Assembly: GCF_029714205.1 (NCBI RefSeq)
Contig: NZ_CP121648.1
Coordinates: 6,078,501-6,142,500 of the forward strand
From: Methylobacterium sp. CB376
Lineage (GTDB): Bacteria; Pseudomonadota; Alphaproteobacteria; Rhizobiales; Beijerinckiaceae
DNA length: 64,000 nt
Direction of reading: 5' to 3'
Position numbers and translations under genes: made by a program. Positions 6,791-15,839 of the stretch are shown piece by piece. Under the pieces are notes generated by a model. It ran no database searches and was not told the DNA's origin. It saw only the letters and a program-made list of their open reading frames with translations. Position 1 is the stretch's first letter, and every line of letters starts with the position of its first letter.

Positions 6791-8311
6791 TTAGGGATTA
6801 GGAGGACCAGCTCCGGGCAGGGCATCTCCCTCCTCAGCACGGGCCATCAAGTCGGTCTCACGCAGCATCGCGACCAGCACTTCGTCGCCGATGCGATCCT
6901 CCTCACGCAGGCGCACCAGAGCCGAACGAGCTGCGTCGAACCCATTAACCTGGTGCGGACCCGGGTTGGCCAAGGCCTCGCCGATGGCGCGATGGGCCAG
7001 ATGCCGCTCGTGCTCGCTCTGCCGCTCATCGGCGAGCGCCGTCCGCTTGACCACGGCGCGGAGCGTTAGCCCCTGCAGCAGAACGGACGCGACGATGGTC
7101 ACGGCCGCGAGCGCGAGGATGACGTTGCGCTCCGGGAAGGGGTGGCCGTCGGGCAGGGCTGCCGGGATCGACAGCGCGATCACGAGGCCAATCACGGAGC
7201 GCGTCGACGACCATGTCATGACCGTGGCGGCTCGGGCGCAATCGCGTCCAGACGGCACCGATCGGCCGCCTCCGGCCACAAGGGCGCGTGCGATCGGAGG
7301 TAGGTGTCCGGCCAGGTACGATGCCACGAACTGCACGGTGAGCACGAGGACTAGAACGCCCGCGGTTGCTGCGGCGAGACGCAAGAGGCCCCAGGTTTCG
7401 ACACCTTCGAGGGCCTGGGGCAGGGCACGCCCGGCTAGGAAGAACAAGGCGCTTGAGATCATGAGGCTCGCCTGCTCCCAAAAGGCCGTGGAGCTCACCC
7501 GAGCCTCGGATGAGGAGATCGGGGCGCCCGTGCGCCGGTCGATGCGCACCGCCGAGACGACGAGGGCCGCAGCCGTGATAGCACCTACCACGGACAGACC
7601 GAGCGCGTGGGCAGTGAGGGCTGCTCCGTAGGGCGTCGCGACGGAGATCGCGATCTCGACCGGAGCTGGGTCAACTCGCTGGCGTGCACAAGCAATGCCG
7701 TAGCCAATGGTGCAGCCCAGCGCGACACCGGCCGGGAGGTCCCAGAGATAGTGCTCGGCGATGTTCCAGGGCGAGGTGGAACCGCCAGCCTGGGCCATCT
7801 CGATCAGGAGGGTGAACGTCGCGAGGATCAGCAACCGGCCGGTTAGCTCGCGCGCCTTGAGCGTATCGGCGATAGCGCGCGGCACTTCCGGGCGACCCTT
7901 TGCCTCGTGGAACAGGCGGGTGTCGAAGATCGCCGCGACAGTGCCGAGCAGGAGGGCGCCGGTCCAGGAGAGGCCGGGTAGCAGGACGAAGCGGGCTCCG
8001 GCAGCAACTGCGGTGGTGGTCGCCCCGACAAGAAACGCACCAACCAAAACACCTGGCCAGAATGTAAAGCGTAAGAGGTGCCAAGAAACCCGAACGGAGG
8101 AGGCGTAGATGATGGGAGGCAGAAGGAGATTGAGCACGAATTGCGGATCAACTGAGGTCGCGGGCAGGCCGGGGAGGATGGCCGATAAAACACCTAGGCC
8201 GAACAGGACTATGGAGTCTGGCACCTTCGTCATGCGCGCCAGGGCCAGAACGGGCCCGATTGAGGTGAGGAGAAGTGCAACGAATTGGTAGTTGCTCAAG
8301 CTTTGCTCCAC
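6791..8311 (-). CDS. CPA1-type Na+/H+ antiporter-like membrane protein, unusual core motif
   Basis: The 506-residue inner-membrane protein has about 11-12 hydrophobic segments and the general order of NhaP/NHE antiporters: FGLGVLSAILPGLP, PPIIYASSVRVSWHLLR, a long core, and a hydrophilic C-terminal tail from about residue 420. In the family the ion site is usually TDPVA in TM5 followed by a GESLFND-type motif. Here the matching positions read TVAAIFDTRLFHEAKGRPEV and ADTLKARELTGRL. The canonical TDPVA and ND are therefore missing, although an Asp in IFDTR may replace them. Transport activity or ion choice may differ. It stands alone, with 90 bp to a truncated transposase on its upstream side. 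Confidence 0.75.
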   Translation of the reverse strand: MEQSLSNYQFVALLLTSIGPVLALARMTKVPDSIVLFGLGVLSAILPGLPATSVDPQFVLNLLLPPIIYASSVRVSWHLLRFTFWPGVLVGAFLVGATTTAVAAGARFVLLPGLSWTGALLLGTVAAIFDTRLFHEAKGRPEVPRAIADTLKARELTGRLLILATFTLLIEMAQAGGSTSPWNIAEHYLWDLPAGVALGCTIGYGIACARQRVDPAPVEIAISVATPYGAALTAHALGLSVVGAITAAALVVSAVRIDRRTGAPISSSEARVSSTAFWEQASLMISSALFFLAGRALPQALEGVETWGLLRLAAATAGVLVLVLTVQFVASYLAGHLPPIARALVAGGGRSVPSGRDCARAATVMTWSSTRSVIGLVIALSIPAALPDGHPFPERNVILALAAVTIVASVLLQGLTLRAVVKRTALADERQSEHERHLAHRAIGEALANPGPHQVNGFDAARSALVRLREEDRIGDEVLVAMLRETDLMARAEEGDALPGAGPPNP

Positions 8312-8404
8312 CGCCGCGCACTCGCCCCGACGCTTCTACCCTCACCGTGGCGTTGTCACGCGAAGCGGTGGCAGGCCGGCTCGGGTCGGGGTAGGGCAGG
8401 GGGC

Positions 8405-8722
8405 ATGCAGCCCATCTCGTACGCTCGCCACCAGTTCCCACCCGAGATCATCCGCCACGCTGTCTGGCTGTACCTGCGCTTCACCCTCAGCTACCGCTAC
8501 GTGGAGGAGCTCCTGGCCGAGCGCGGCATCGAGACCACCTACGAGAGCGTCCGGCGCTGGGTGATCAAGTTCGGGCTCGTGTTCGCCCGCAATCTCCGCC
8601 GCCTCCGACTCCGATCGCCCAGCAGGTGGGATCTGGACGAGATGGAGGTCTTGATCCAGGGCCGACGTATGTACTCGTGGCGGGCGGTCGATGTAGAGAT
8701 GAAGCTCAGTAGACAAATCTAG
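8405..8722 (+). pseudogene. IS6 family transposase, truncated
   Basis: The N-terminal half of an IS6-family transposase is intact: FPPEIIRHAVWLYLRFTLSY, VEELLAERGIETTYESVRRW, and the first catalytic Asp region WDLDEMEV. It breaks off after WRAVDVE at about 8700, before the second Asp and the Glu. The last few residues are encoded by unrelated DNA. The start at MQPISYARHQ is the normal family start. Its 5' flank (8350-8390) recurs in degraded form at 21601-21641. No second half was found in the window, so a deletion is inferred. Confidence 0.8.
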
Positions 8723-8748
8723 AAATTCGTTAGGCATCAAACTGCTCC

Positions 8749-9498
8749 TTAAACCGCGATGCCCAAGGTTGATCGAGTAAATTTCTCGAGGTACTCCACG
8801 AGATGGTCTGATGAGCTCGCCGCCTGCTCTGGCTCGCCTCTGGCCATCGCAATCAAGCGCGCGGCATGCAGCTCAGCAGCCTTCTCGAGACTGCCGTACT
8901 TTTCGTAGTGAGCGAACCAGAACCGTCTCGATAGGCCGTGCACCCGACGAATCATGTCAGCGAGAATCTCGTTATCTGCCGCCTCAGCTGTGATCGCGTG
9001 ACACTCTCGAAGCACCTGCATGAAGGCACGGCCGTCGCCGTCATGGGCCGTCGCGGTAATCTCATCCGCAAGAGCGCGCATTCGCGTTCGCTGTGCCGGC
9101 GCGGCAAGCCGAGCCGCGTGACGTACGACCAGCCGTTCGAGCTCCGCCCTGATTTCCAGGATTTTCAGCTGCGTCCGCGTGTCGATCTCCGCGACGATGA
9201 TGCCGCGGCGGGGAAGCACTACCACTAAGCCCTCCAGCGACAATCGGAGAAGCGCCTCACGTATGGGAGTACGACCGAAGCCGAGCTTTTTGCTCAGCGA
9301 TGTTTCGGAAAGAAGCGAGCCTGCGGGGAGGACGCGCAGCGTGATGAGCTCTTCAAGCACCTCGTAGGCCTGATCGCGCAGTGAAGGTGCAGCAGCGGGT
9401 TCGACGGCGCTGTCGTGAGGCGACGCTGTCCCACCGCGGCAACTCTCCTCACCCAAAGCCTGCCCGTTAGCCTTCGCAATCACCACTCGTACTCCCAA
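8749..9498 (-). CDS. GntR/FadR (FCD) family transcriptional regulator
   Basis: An N-terminal winged helix (SLRDQAYEVLEELITLRVLP, then KLGFGRTPIREALLRLSLEG) is followed by a helical FCD ligand domain that contains RAELERLVVRHAARLA, a HAITAEAADN segment and a final HAARLIAMARGEPEQA helix. FCD regulators usually respond to small organic acids and use acidic and His residues to bind a metal. The gene is divergent from the binding-protein gene at 9614 and very probably controls it; a 9-bp inverted repeat sits between them. The start is uncertain: several GTG/TTG codons occur in the first 20 residues. Confidence 0.85.
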   Translation of the reverse strand: MGVRVVIAKANGQALGEESCRGGTASPHDSAVEPAAAPSLRDQAYEVLEELITLRVLPAGSLLSETSLSKKLGFGRTPIREALLRLSLEGLVVVLPRRGIIVAEIDTRTQLKILEIRAELERLVVRHAARLAAPAQRTRMRALADEITATAHDGDGRAFMQVLRECHAITAEAADNEILADMIRRVHGLSRRFWFAHYEKYGSLEKAAELHAARLIAMARGEPEQAASSSDHLVEYLEKFTRSTLGIAV

Positions 9499-9542
9499 GC
9501 GCGGTCACGAACCGCCAGCCACCGCTGACACGTTATAGGGTG

Positions 9543-9573
9543 GCATCTGATCCTCGATTGACATATCAGATGC
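9543..9573. promoter_or_regulatory. Candidate GntR operator in divergent promoter region
   Basis: GCATCTGAT at 9543-9551 and ATCAGATGC at 9565-9573 form a perfect inverted repeat with a 13-bp spacer. A TTGACA hexamer at 9558-9563 lies inside the spacer. The element is 41 bp upstream of the binding-protein start and 45 bp from the regulator start, a good place for a shared operator. Confidence 0.45.
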
Positions 9574-9613
9574 GGATGAGTGACAAGCAACCAACCCCGG
9601 GGAGAAAATCTCA

Positions 9614-10804
9614 ATGCAACGCTTCGCCGCTACCTTCGCTCTCGCATGTCTCACATGTTCCAGCGCTGGAGCGGGCGAAGCACCGGTTAAGATCGGCCTG
9701 CTGACCGACATGTCCGGCGTGTTCGCAGACGCTGACGGCCCGGGCGGAGCCGAGGCCGTGAAGATGGCCATCGAGGATTTTGGCGGGGAGGTCCTCGGGC
9801 AGAAGATCACCTTTTTCTCAGCCGATCACCAGAACAAGCCGGATATCGGCGCTGCGAAGGCGCGCGAGTGGTTCGACCGAGATGGTATCACTATGGTGCT
9901 AGCAGGCCCGAACTCGTCTGTTGCACTTGCCGTCAACGCGATTTCACGTGACAAGAAACGCATTTTCATGCCGATTGGTGCAACCACGTCGCGCCTATCG
10001 AATGAGGACTGCACGCCGTACACCGTACAATACGCCTACGACACAATTGCCCTCTCGAAAGGGACAGGTTCAGCCGTCCTCAAGCAAGGCGGAAAATCCT
10101 GGTATTTCGTTACAGCCGACTTCGCATTTGGCACGGCAATCGAGAAGGATACGCGTGATGTTGTTCAGGCTCAGGGTGGAAAGACCCTCGGCTCTGTCCG
10201 CCATCCGCTCGGCACGGCTGATTACTCGTCGTACCTGCTTCAGGCTCAAGCCGCAAGACCTGACGTCTTAGCACTGGCGAATGCCGGAACCGACACGATC
10301 AACTCCATCAAGGCTGTCGATGAATTTGGCCTCGTCGATCAAATGAAAGTCGTAGCCATGAATATGTATCTCAGTGATGTCCATGCTCTTGGGCTTGATG
10401 CCGCAAAGGGCATGTACATGACGGACGGTTGGTATTGGGATCTTAACGACAAAACACGTGCATGGGCCAAGAGATTTTTAGCGCGTACTTCCAAGATGCC
10501 GACTCTTGTTCAGGCCGCCGACTACTCCGCAGCGTGGCACTATTTGTCGGCCGTTAAGGCTGCTGGGAGCAGCGATTCAGATGCGGTGGTCGCTAAGATG
10601 CGTGAGATGCCGATCAATGATTTCTTCGCAACGGGTGGCCACATTCGGGCAGACGGGCGAATGATACACGAAATGTATCTCATGCAAGTCAAGTCTCCGA
10701 GCGAGTCGAAATATCCGTGGGATTACTACAAGGTAATTGAGGTTATCCCAGGCGAACAAGCAGCGTTTACTAAAGAGGAGAGTCGCTGCAATTTGTGGAA
10801 GTAA
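9614..10804 (+). CDS. LivK-type periplasmic branched-chain amino acid/amide-binding protein
   Basis: The 396-residue protein has a signal peptide (residues 1-20, cut after AGAGEA) and the type-1 periplasmic binding fold: VKIGLLTDMSGVFADADGPG, EDFGGEVLGQKI, LAGPNSSVALAVNAI, and GWYWDLNDKTRAW in the second lobe. The ligand class includes branched-chain amino acids, amides and aromatic acids. No permease or ATPase gene lies beside it, so it is an orphan that must borrow a transporter or act as a sensor. The divergent GntR-FCD gene suggests induction by the ligand or its breakdown product. A ggggag ribosome site precedes the ATG. Confidence 0.88.
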   Translation: MQRFAATFALACLTCSSAGAGEAPVKIGLLTDMSGVFADADGPGGAEAVKMAIEDFGGEVLGQKITFFSADHQNKPDIGAAKAREWFDRDGITMVLAGPNSSVALAVNAISRDKKRIFMPIGATTSRLSNEDCTPYTVQYAYDTIALSKGTGSAVLKQGGKSWYFVTADFAFGTAIEKDTRDVVQAQGGKTLGSVRHPLGTADYSSYLLQAQAARPDVLALANAGTDTINSIKAVDEFGLVDQMKVVAMNMYLSDVHALGLDAAKGMYMTDGWYWDLNDKTRAWAKRFLARTSKMPTLVQAADYSAAWHYLSAVKAAGSSDSDAVVAKMREMPINDFFATGGHIRADGRMIHEMYLMQVKSPSESKYPWDYYKVIEVIPGEQAAFTKEESRCNLWK

Positions 10805-10930
10805 AGCGACACTCACCAGAATGATTACCCACGGGGTGCGCACGAGCGCGGCGCGACCCACAAGCGAGGCCGCTGGAGGGAGCCCGCCGCGACTCTTGCC
10901 GGAAGCTGATTTCGCTGATTCCCTCGTGAG

Positions 10931-12186
10931 ATGGGCCGCAGTGATCTTGAGCGTTTGAGCAAGGAGGAGTTGATCGAGCTGGTGCTGCGACTGCAGCGGC
11001 CTGAGACGACCTCGCGCACCTCCTCGAAGCCGCCCTCCACTGATCGCAAGAAGCGGCGCGAGCAGGCCGAGCCTGGCGGTGCCAAGCCCGGTCACGAGGA
11101 GCACAGCCGTACGCTCAGCCCCGATCCCGACGAGGTCGTCGCGCATCGCCCGGTTCAGTGCCCTTGCTGCGGCAGCGCCCTGGCTGTGGACCTGCCGGCC
11201 GAGATCGTCAGCGTGCGCGAGCAGGTCGAGCTTCCGGAGGTGACGCCGCTCGTCACCCAGCATCAGCGGCTCGCGGTGCGCTGCCCGTCCTGCGGAACTC
11301 GGGTCGTCGCCCCCCCTGCCGAAGGAAGTGGGCGGCACGCCGTTCGGCCCGCGGTTGCACGCGGTGGCGACCTACCTGAAGACCGTCCAGGCCCTCTCCT
11401 GCGGTCGCCTGGAGGCGGCGCTGGCTGACCTGTTCGGGCTCACCCTGAGCCAGGGCGGGCTGATGAACCTGCTCCGTCGCGCCCGGCGGCAGTTCCGGTC
11501 CGGTCGCGAACCGGCGGTCTCGGCGCTGCGCCGGGCCGCGGTGGTCGCCTCGGACGAGACTGGCGCCCGGATCGAAGGCTGCAACTCGTACCACTGGGTC
11601 TTCCGCTCGGACGAGGCGGTCGTACATCACGCCGCCCCGACGCGGGCTGCCTTCGTCGTGCACGCGATGGTGGTCAGCCTGCGGTGTGGCTGTCGGACCG
11701 CTACACCGCCCAGCAAGGGCACGGCGAGCGCCACCGGACCTGCCTGGCGCATCTGGCGCGCGACGTCGCCTACGCGGCCGAGGTCAGCGACGATCCCGTG
11801 CCGTTGCGCCTGTAGCTGTGGCTCGGGTCCGTGTTCAGCCTGGCCGAGCGCGTCACCGACTTGGCTGCCTCGACGCTCTCGGCCAAGCGGCGGGCGCTGG
11901 AACGGCAGCTGTCCGACATCCCGTCCGCCCCGAGCCGGTGAGATCTGACCCGTGCGCTGCAAGCCAAGATCAGCCGCGCCCGCGATCAGCTCCTGGTCTT
12001 CCTCGACCATCCCGGCCGCGTGGAGGTCACGAACAACGGGTGTGAGCGAGCCCTGCGCCCGGCAGTGGTGCAGCGGAAGGTGACGAACGGCTACCGGGCG
12101 AAGCGGACGTGCGCACGGCGGTCGACACCGCTCGCCTCTCGGGTGCCGACACCTTCGCCACTCTCCTCAAGACCATCCGCGCCTGA
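10931..12186 (+). pseudogene. IS66 family transposase, decayed
   Basis: The N-terminus reads as an IS66 transposase (coiled segment LSKEELIELVLRLQRPE, a TSSKPPSTDRKK linker, and zinc-finger CPCCGSAL ... RCPSCGTRVV). A frameshift near 11320 moves the rest (YLKTVQALSCGRLEAALADL, ASDETGARIEGCNSYHWVF) to another frame. A second shift near 11670 leads to SDRYTAQQGHGERHRTCLAH and NNGCERALRPAVVQRKV. In-frame stops occur near 11815 and 11939. The element is clearly inactive. It abuts the binding-protein gene with a 127-bp gap. Confidence 0.88.
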
Positions 12187-12357
12187 GCCCGCTGCCACGG
12201 GCGTGGGTAATTACTGCCCAGCTCTCACACGAATCGGTGCGAAGGCAGCAACCGGGATCGCCCACGTCACCCCGCCTAATTTAAAGCATCTATGGGCGCT
12301 CCTCTTGTGGGGAGACTCTCTTCTTTGTCACGAAATCTAAACACATGAGTTGTTATT

Positions 12358-13629
12358 TTACCTAAGCTGAACTTTCACCAGAGATGAGTTATGCTCCGGC
12401 GAACCGGCTAAAGAATGGCCGCGATCTTGACGCCAGCGCAGAAAGACCTGGTACAATCCTTCCTTATCGGCTGAGCCGCGATCTCGACGCCAGCGCAGAA
12501 AGGCTTGATACAATCCTTCCTTGTCGGCCGATGCGCTCGGACGCCGCTCGTTGAGGAAGGCCATGAACTCGGCGCCGGGGAGCGGCTCACGGTGGGCATC
12601 AAGCCATTCCTGCGCGGGCTCGAACCGCGTCCATCCGCCGACCTCGGCGGCGAGGTTCACATCCCGCCATTTCGAATGGCGTTGAGGCGCCAGGAACTCG
12701 TCGAACTTGCCGAAGAAGGCATCCACGAAGCGGGCAAGCCTGGCATAACGCTCGGATCCCTTCGGGTGATTGTAGACCCCCAGCACGGTCCCGACCGCCA
12801 GCGTCTCAATTTCATCCTCGTCGCGGACGAGGTTCGGGTAATCCTGACGCGTCAGTGAGGCCGGCAGATAGTCGTCCGAGATCGAAGGGCCGTACTTGGC
12901 GGGGATGAGGTGAAACCGATCGCCTGGAGCGAAACCCGCCACCACCGCCACGGGCTTGGCTGCCACGGAGACGACCGCGTCCACCTCGCCTTTGCGCAGC
13001 ATCTCGAAGGCGGTCGGTTGGTCGACATTGATCGCCTGCACGGTGACGCCGAGGTTCCGGAACATCGCCCGGCCGCTGTAATCGGTGCCGCTGCCCTTGA
13101 CGTCGAAGGTCACCCGCTTGCCCGCGAGCTGCCGCGCCTCCGTGACGCTGTTCGGACCGATGATATGCAGCTCGTCGTCGAACAGCTTTGCGATGTAGCG
13201 GATATGCGGCGCGATGCTGGCGAGGCGCTTGTCTTCGCGCAACTGCTCCTGCGTGTCGGTGCGCAGAAAGGCGAGGTCGACGCCCTTCAGGAACCGGAGA
13301 TCGTAGGCGTTCTGGCCCGCCCCCTTGCCCAGCATGGGCAGGACGCGCAGGCGCTCGTCGTCAAGGACGAAGGCCAGGTCCGCTCCGACACGGAAGTAGG
13401 TTCCTCCAGGCGTGCCGGTGACAACCGAGACGGTTGCGGCGTTCATGCGTTTACCGATCGCATGCTCCGTCTCGCCGGCCGACAATACGGCCTGCTTCCC
13501 TGCGGCCTGGGACGCGCCCGCGGCTTGGGAGGTATCCCGCGCGCCTGCCGGGGAGCAGGGTACGCCAGCCAGCAGGAGGGCTGAGACGGCGAGGGCCATC
13601 AATCCCGTTGTCCGAGTTTTGCAGCTCAT
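12358..13629 (-). CDS. TAXI family TRAP-type solute-binding protein with duplicated C-terminus
   Basis: The 423-residue protein has a signal peptide and the TAXI-family pattern: VVTGTPGGTYFRVGADLAFV, a QLREDKRLASIA region, KRVTFDVKGSGTDYSGRAMF, then FRNLGVTVQAINVDQPTAFE and VDAVVSVAAKPVAVVAGF. TAXI proteins normally deliver ligands to fused DctQM-type TRAP permeases; none is present here. The C-terminus holds two near-identical 19-residue repeats (SADKEGLYQxFLRWRxDRG). Its start codon overlaps the stop of the upstream gene (ATGA at 13626-13629), so the two are translationally coupled. Related proteins outside TRAP loci are often sensors or of unknown role. Confidence 0.82.
   Translation of the reverse strand: MSCKTRTTGLMALAVSALLLAGVPCSPAGARDTSQAAGASQAAGKQAVLSAGETEHAIGKRMNAATVSVVTGTPGGTYFRVGADLAFVLDDERLRVLPMLGKGAGQNAYDLRFLKGVDLAFLRTDTQEQLREDKRLASIAPHIRYIAKLFDDELHIIGPNSVTEARQLAGKRVTFDVKGSGTDYSGRAMFRNLGVTVQAINVDQPTAFEMLRKGEVDAVVSVAAKPVAVVAGFAPGDRFHLIPAKYGPSISDDYLPASLTRQDYPNLVRDEDEIETLAVGTVLGVYNHPKGSERYARLARFVDAFFGKFDEFLAPQRHSKWRDVNLAAEVGGWTRFEPAQEWLDAHREPLPGAEFMAFLNERRPSASADKEGLYQAFLRWRRDRGSADKEGLYQVFLRWRQDRGHSLAGSPEHNSSLVKVQLR
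12419..12532. repeat. Two 57-bp in-frame tandem repeats
   Basis: Units at 12419-12475 and 12476-12532 differ at only a few positions and encode SADKEGLYQVFLRWRQDRG and SADKEGLYQAFLRWRRDRG. The unit length is a multiple of three, so the frame of the TAXI protein is kept. The pattern suggests a recent slippage or unequal-exchange duplication. Confidence 0.85.
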
Positions 13630-14603
13630 GGCATCCCCCCGTTTGCCACCCCTACGGAGCCCGTTCGTGCCTGGAGTCGGACGCTCCCCTGGCGAGCCTG
13701 AGCGGCCGCTTCGGCATGCATGCGTGCTTGCTTCGGGTCGGCCTTCAGCCCTCGACTGCCCAGGCGGTGCAGGAAAGCCTCGTCGTAGGTTTGCCCCAGG
13801 AGGTTGATCGCGTCGGCGTCACCGGCCGAGGCCGCCCGCCGCAGGAATAGCCGCGCGCCACTCACGTTGCCCAGTCGCAGCGCTTGCTGGGCCTTCGCCA
13901 CGAGGGCCTTCGGGAGTGGTTCTGCCGCTGAGCCCTGGCCGGTGGGCGTGGCGGGTTGCGGTTCCGCCTGTGCGCTGCGGCCTGATATGCCTGCCGCACC
14001 GGCGGCTTGTGGGACGATCGGGGATGGGGTTGCCGCCGCGGTCCTGGCTTGAACGACCCTTGGCTCGGGCGAGGGAGGCAGAGAGGCTTGCGGGATGATC
14101 ACCATCGACAAAAGCTTTTCGACGCGAGCGGAGCTGTCGGTCTCGGACGCGGGCAGGAGGCCTGCGATACCCACATAGATCTTCGTCTCTGGTGCACGCG
14201 AGACCAGTTCGCCTGGTAGAGTGAACGTCAAATCTTTGAGGTTCAGCGTTGTGATCTCAATTAAATCTGCATCGTTCATCACAGTCATGCTCTGATAATT
14301 ATCTGAAACGATAGCGCCGTGTGGCAGCCCTACTAAATATATTGTTGAGTATCTGCTTTGTGCGGGTAGCAGATTTTTGATTGGTACGGATATTCGCTCA
14401 TCACAAGGGGCTCTGATTGTAATCAATCTGGCTTCTTCAGGCTTTATTTCTGTTTTATTCGACAATGATGAGCTTATAGATGGATCATCGTCAAATTGTG
14501 CAAGAGATTGATTGCTCAAGATGCAGGCAAAAGATCCCATCACCATGAATGGCAGGGCAACTTTTTTGTTGTATGATCTTGAATTGCACAGTTCTCCTGA
14601 CAT
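13626..14603 (-). CDS. Exported hypothetical protein with Sel1-like C-terminus
   Basis: A signal peptide (KKVALPFMVMGSFACILSNQ) leads into a beta-rich domain (residues 40-165, containing IRAPCDERISVPIKNLLPAQ and IYVGIAGLLPA), then a Pro/Ala/Gln linker and a Sel1/TPR-like helical pair (RLGNVSGARLFLRRAASAGD, ADAINLLGQTYDEAFL). The first half is unusually AT-rich for this window, which hints at foreign origin. It is the first gene of an operon with the TAXI protein, whose ATG overlaps its stop. It could be a partner or scaffold for that binding protein. The N-terminal domain is not recognised. MSGELCNSR at 14603 is preferred over MGGSVM at 14618. Confidence 0.6.
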   Translation of the reverse strand: MSGELCNSRSYNKKVALPFMVMGSFACILSNQSLAQFDDDPSISSSLSNKTEIKPEEARLITIRAPCDERISVPIKNLLPAQSRYSTIYLVGLPHGAIVSDNYQSMTVMNDADLIEITTLNLKDLTFTLPGELVSRAPETKIYVGIAGLLPASETDSSARVEKLLSMVIIPQASLPPSPEPRVVQARTAAATPSPIVPQAAGAAGISGRSAQAEPQPATPTGQGSAAEPLPKALVAKAQQALRLGNVSGARLFLRRAASAGDADAINLLGQTYDEAFLHRLGSRGLKADPKQARMHAEAAAQARQGSVRLQARTGSVGVANGGMP

Positions 14604-14639
14604 GACAGAACCTCCCACGATTCTTATTATAATTCATTA

Positions 14640-15008
14640 ATTCTTGGAACCTCTGCGGTTCCCAGGCGCCATCCAAGTTCTTTGATGCGTGCATTCACAT
14701 TCGCATCCCATCGATATGTCAATCACTCAAATGAACTAGGCGGATTACTGTGTTTCATTGTGAAGCTTATATAATTCGCGAACGATACTCGCGGAAGCTG
14801 CAACCGGGACTGTTGGCAGCCTTGGGCTTGTTACAAACACGGAACTGGGACGCAGCAGGGGCCTGCCACTCCGTTTTCGTGCTTTGTTATCCAGGGCGGG
14901 CCCGACGAGGGAGGCGGGTCCTTCGTAACGTCCGCAGGGGTATGGCTGTGCGGATGGCGAGCGGAGGCGCGAAAACCCTGTCCGTATGGGTCGGTTTCGA
15001 TACACGTG
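14640..15008. other. Non-coding stretch
   Basis: No convincing gene was found. The part next to 14600-14760 is AT-rich and could hold the promoter of the two-gene operon to its left. Confidence 0.4.
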
Positions 15009-15274
15009 TCAGGCGACGTCAGGGGCTGACCCCTTGGCGACACGGTGGGAAGACCCCATCCACTCTACCTGCTGCTTAAGGTTGTTCGCCGGCGGGAGCG
15101 CGTCCGGGCGAGCGCTGCCCGCTCTCGCGCGTTGCGCGACAAGGCCTTGACCCGCTCTCACCGGCGAACAGCCCTCAGACTGGGGACCGATGCAAGGCAT
15201 CGACCCTCATCAAAATCAACTCAGGCGGGAGTCGCGCCAATGGCGATAGAGGGTCAGCCCCTGATGTCGCCTGA
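15009..15274. mobile_element. 266-bp inverted-repeat element inside a transposase remnant
   Basis: The two ends form a 24-bp terminal inverted repeat with one mismatch: the left starts TCAGGCGACGTCAGGGG and the right ends CCCCTGATGTCGCCTGA. A second, internal inverted pair (around 15081-15100 and 15153-15172, core GTTCGCCGG) could form a large hairpin. No transposase is encoded inside. The right end cuts the reading frame of the transposase fragment that follows, so it looks like a MITE or a deleted IS inserted there. Confidence 0.6.
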
Positions 15275-15784
15275 CGCCAGCAGGAAGCGGCGCAGCTGCG
15301 ACCCGAACCCACCCACGATCCCCGGCGGAAGCGGCGCCACCAGCGGTAAGCCGGCCGGCACAAGCCAGCGCTCGCGCCGATAGCGGATCACGCAGGCCTC
15401 CGGCACAAGATCGCTGACCGGCATCTCCTCGTGGCCCTTGGAGCGCGAGCCCAAGGGCGCGGCGACCGGCTGCATCACCTCCGGGATGAGGGCGCTGCAC
15501 TCGTGCGCCAGGCCGCGCCGCGCTGGCTTGCTCCACGACCGGCCAGCCGACCCGGTGGCCATCTCCAGCCCGGAGGGCGTCAGGCACGTCTGAGGGCGGG
15601 GCGGCAGGCCCTTGAGCCGGGCGATCTCGTCGCGCAGTGCCCGGTTCTCCGGCGACAGCCGCTGAACCACACCGATTAGCCTTCCCACCAACGCCCGCAG
15701 GTCCGACAACCCGAGCGTCTCATGGCGGCGAACGCGTATGTCGCCCGGATCTTGGATGAGGATGTGAGCGAGAATGCCTATCAC
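15275..15784 (-). pseudogene. Transposase N-terminal fragment
   Basis: A leucine-rich coiled segment (SDLRALVGRLIGVVQRLSPE, then NRALRDEIARLKGLPPRPQT) is followed by SGLEMATG, SRSKGHEEMPVSDLV and VIRYRRERWLVPAGLPLVAP. This resembles the N-terminal region of a transposase type common in Methylobacterium-like genomes. The exact IS family was not settled. The frame ends abruptly after RRFLLA where the inverted-repeat element begins, and the catalytic domain is absent. Confidence 0.5.
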
Positions 15785-15839
15785 GCGGAGGTCCCGCGGG
15801 AGCGTCAGGTCCTCTCCAGCTCTACTCCTCGGCGCGTCG

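Noticed and set aside
10577..11338. A 253-codon minus-strand frame over the LivK end and IS66 start.
   Set aside because: It spans two unrelated plus-strand genes and has no recognisable motif.
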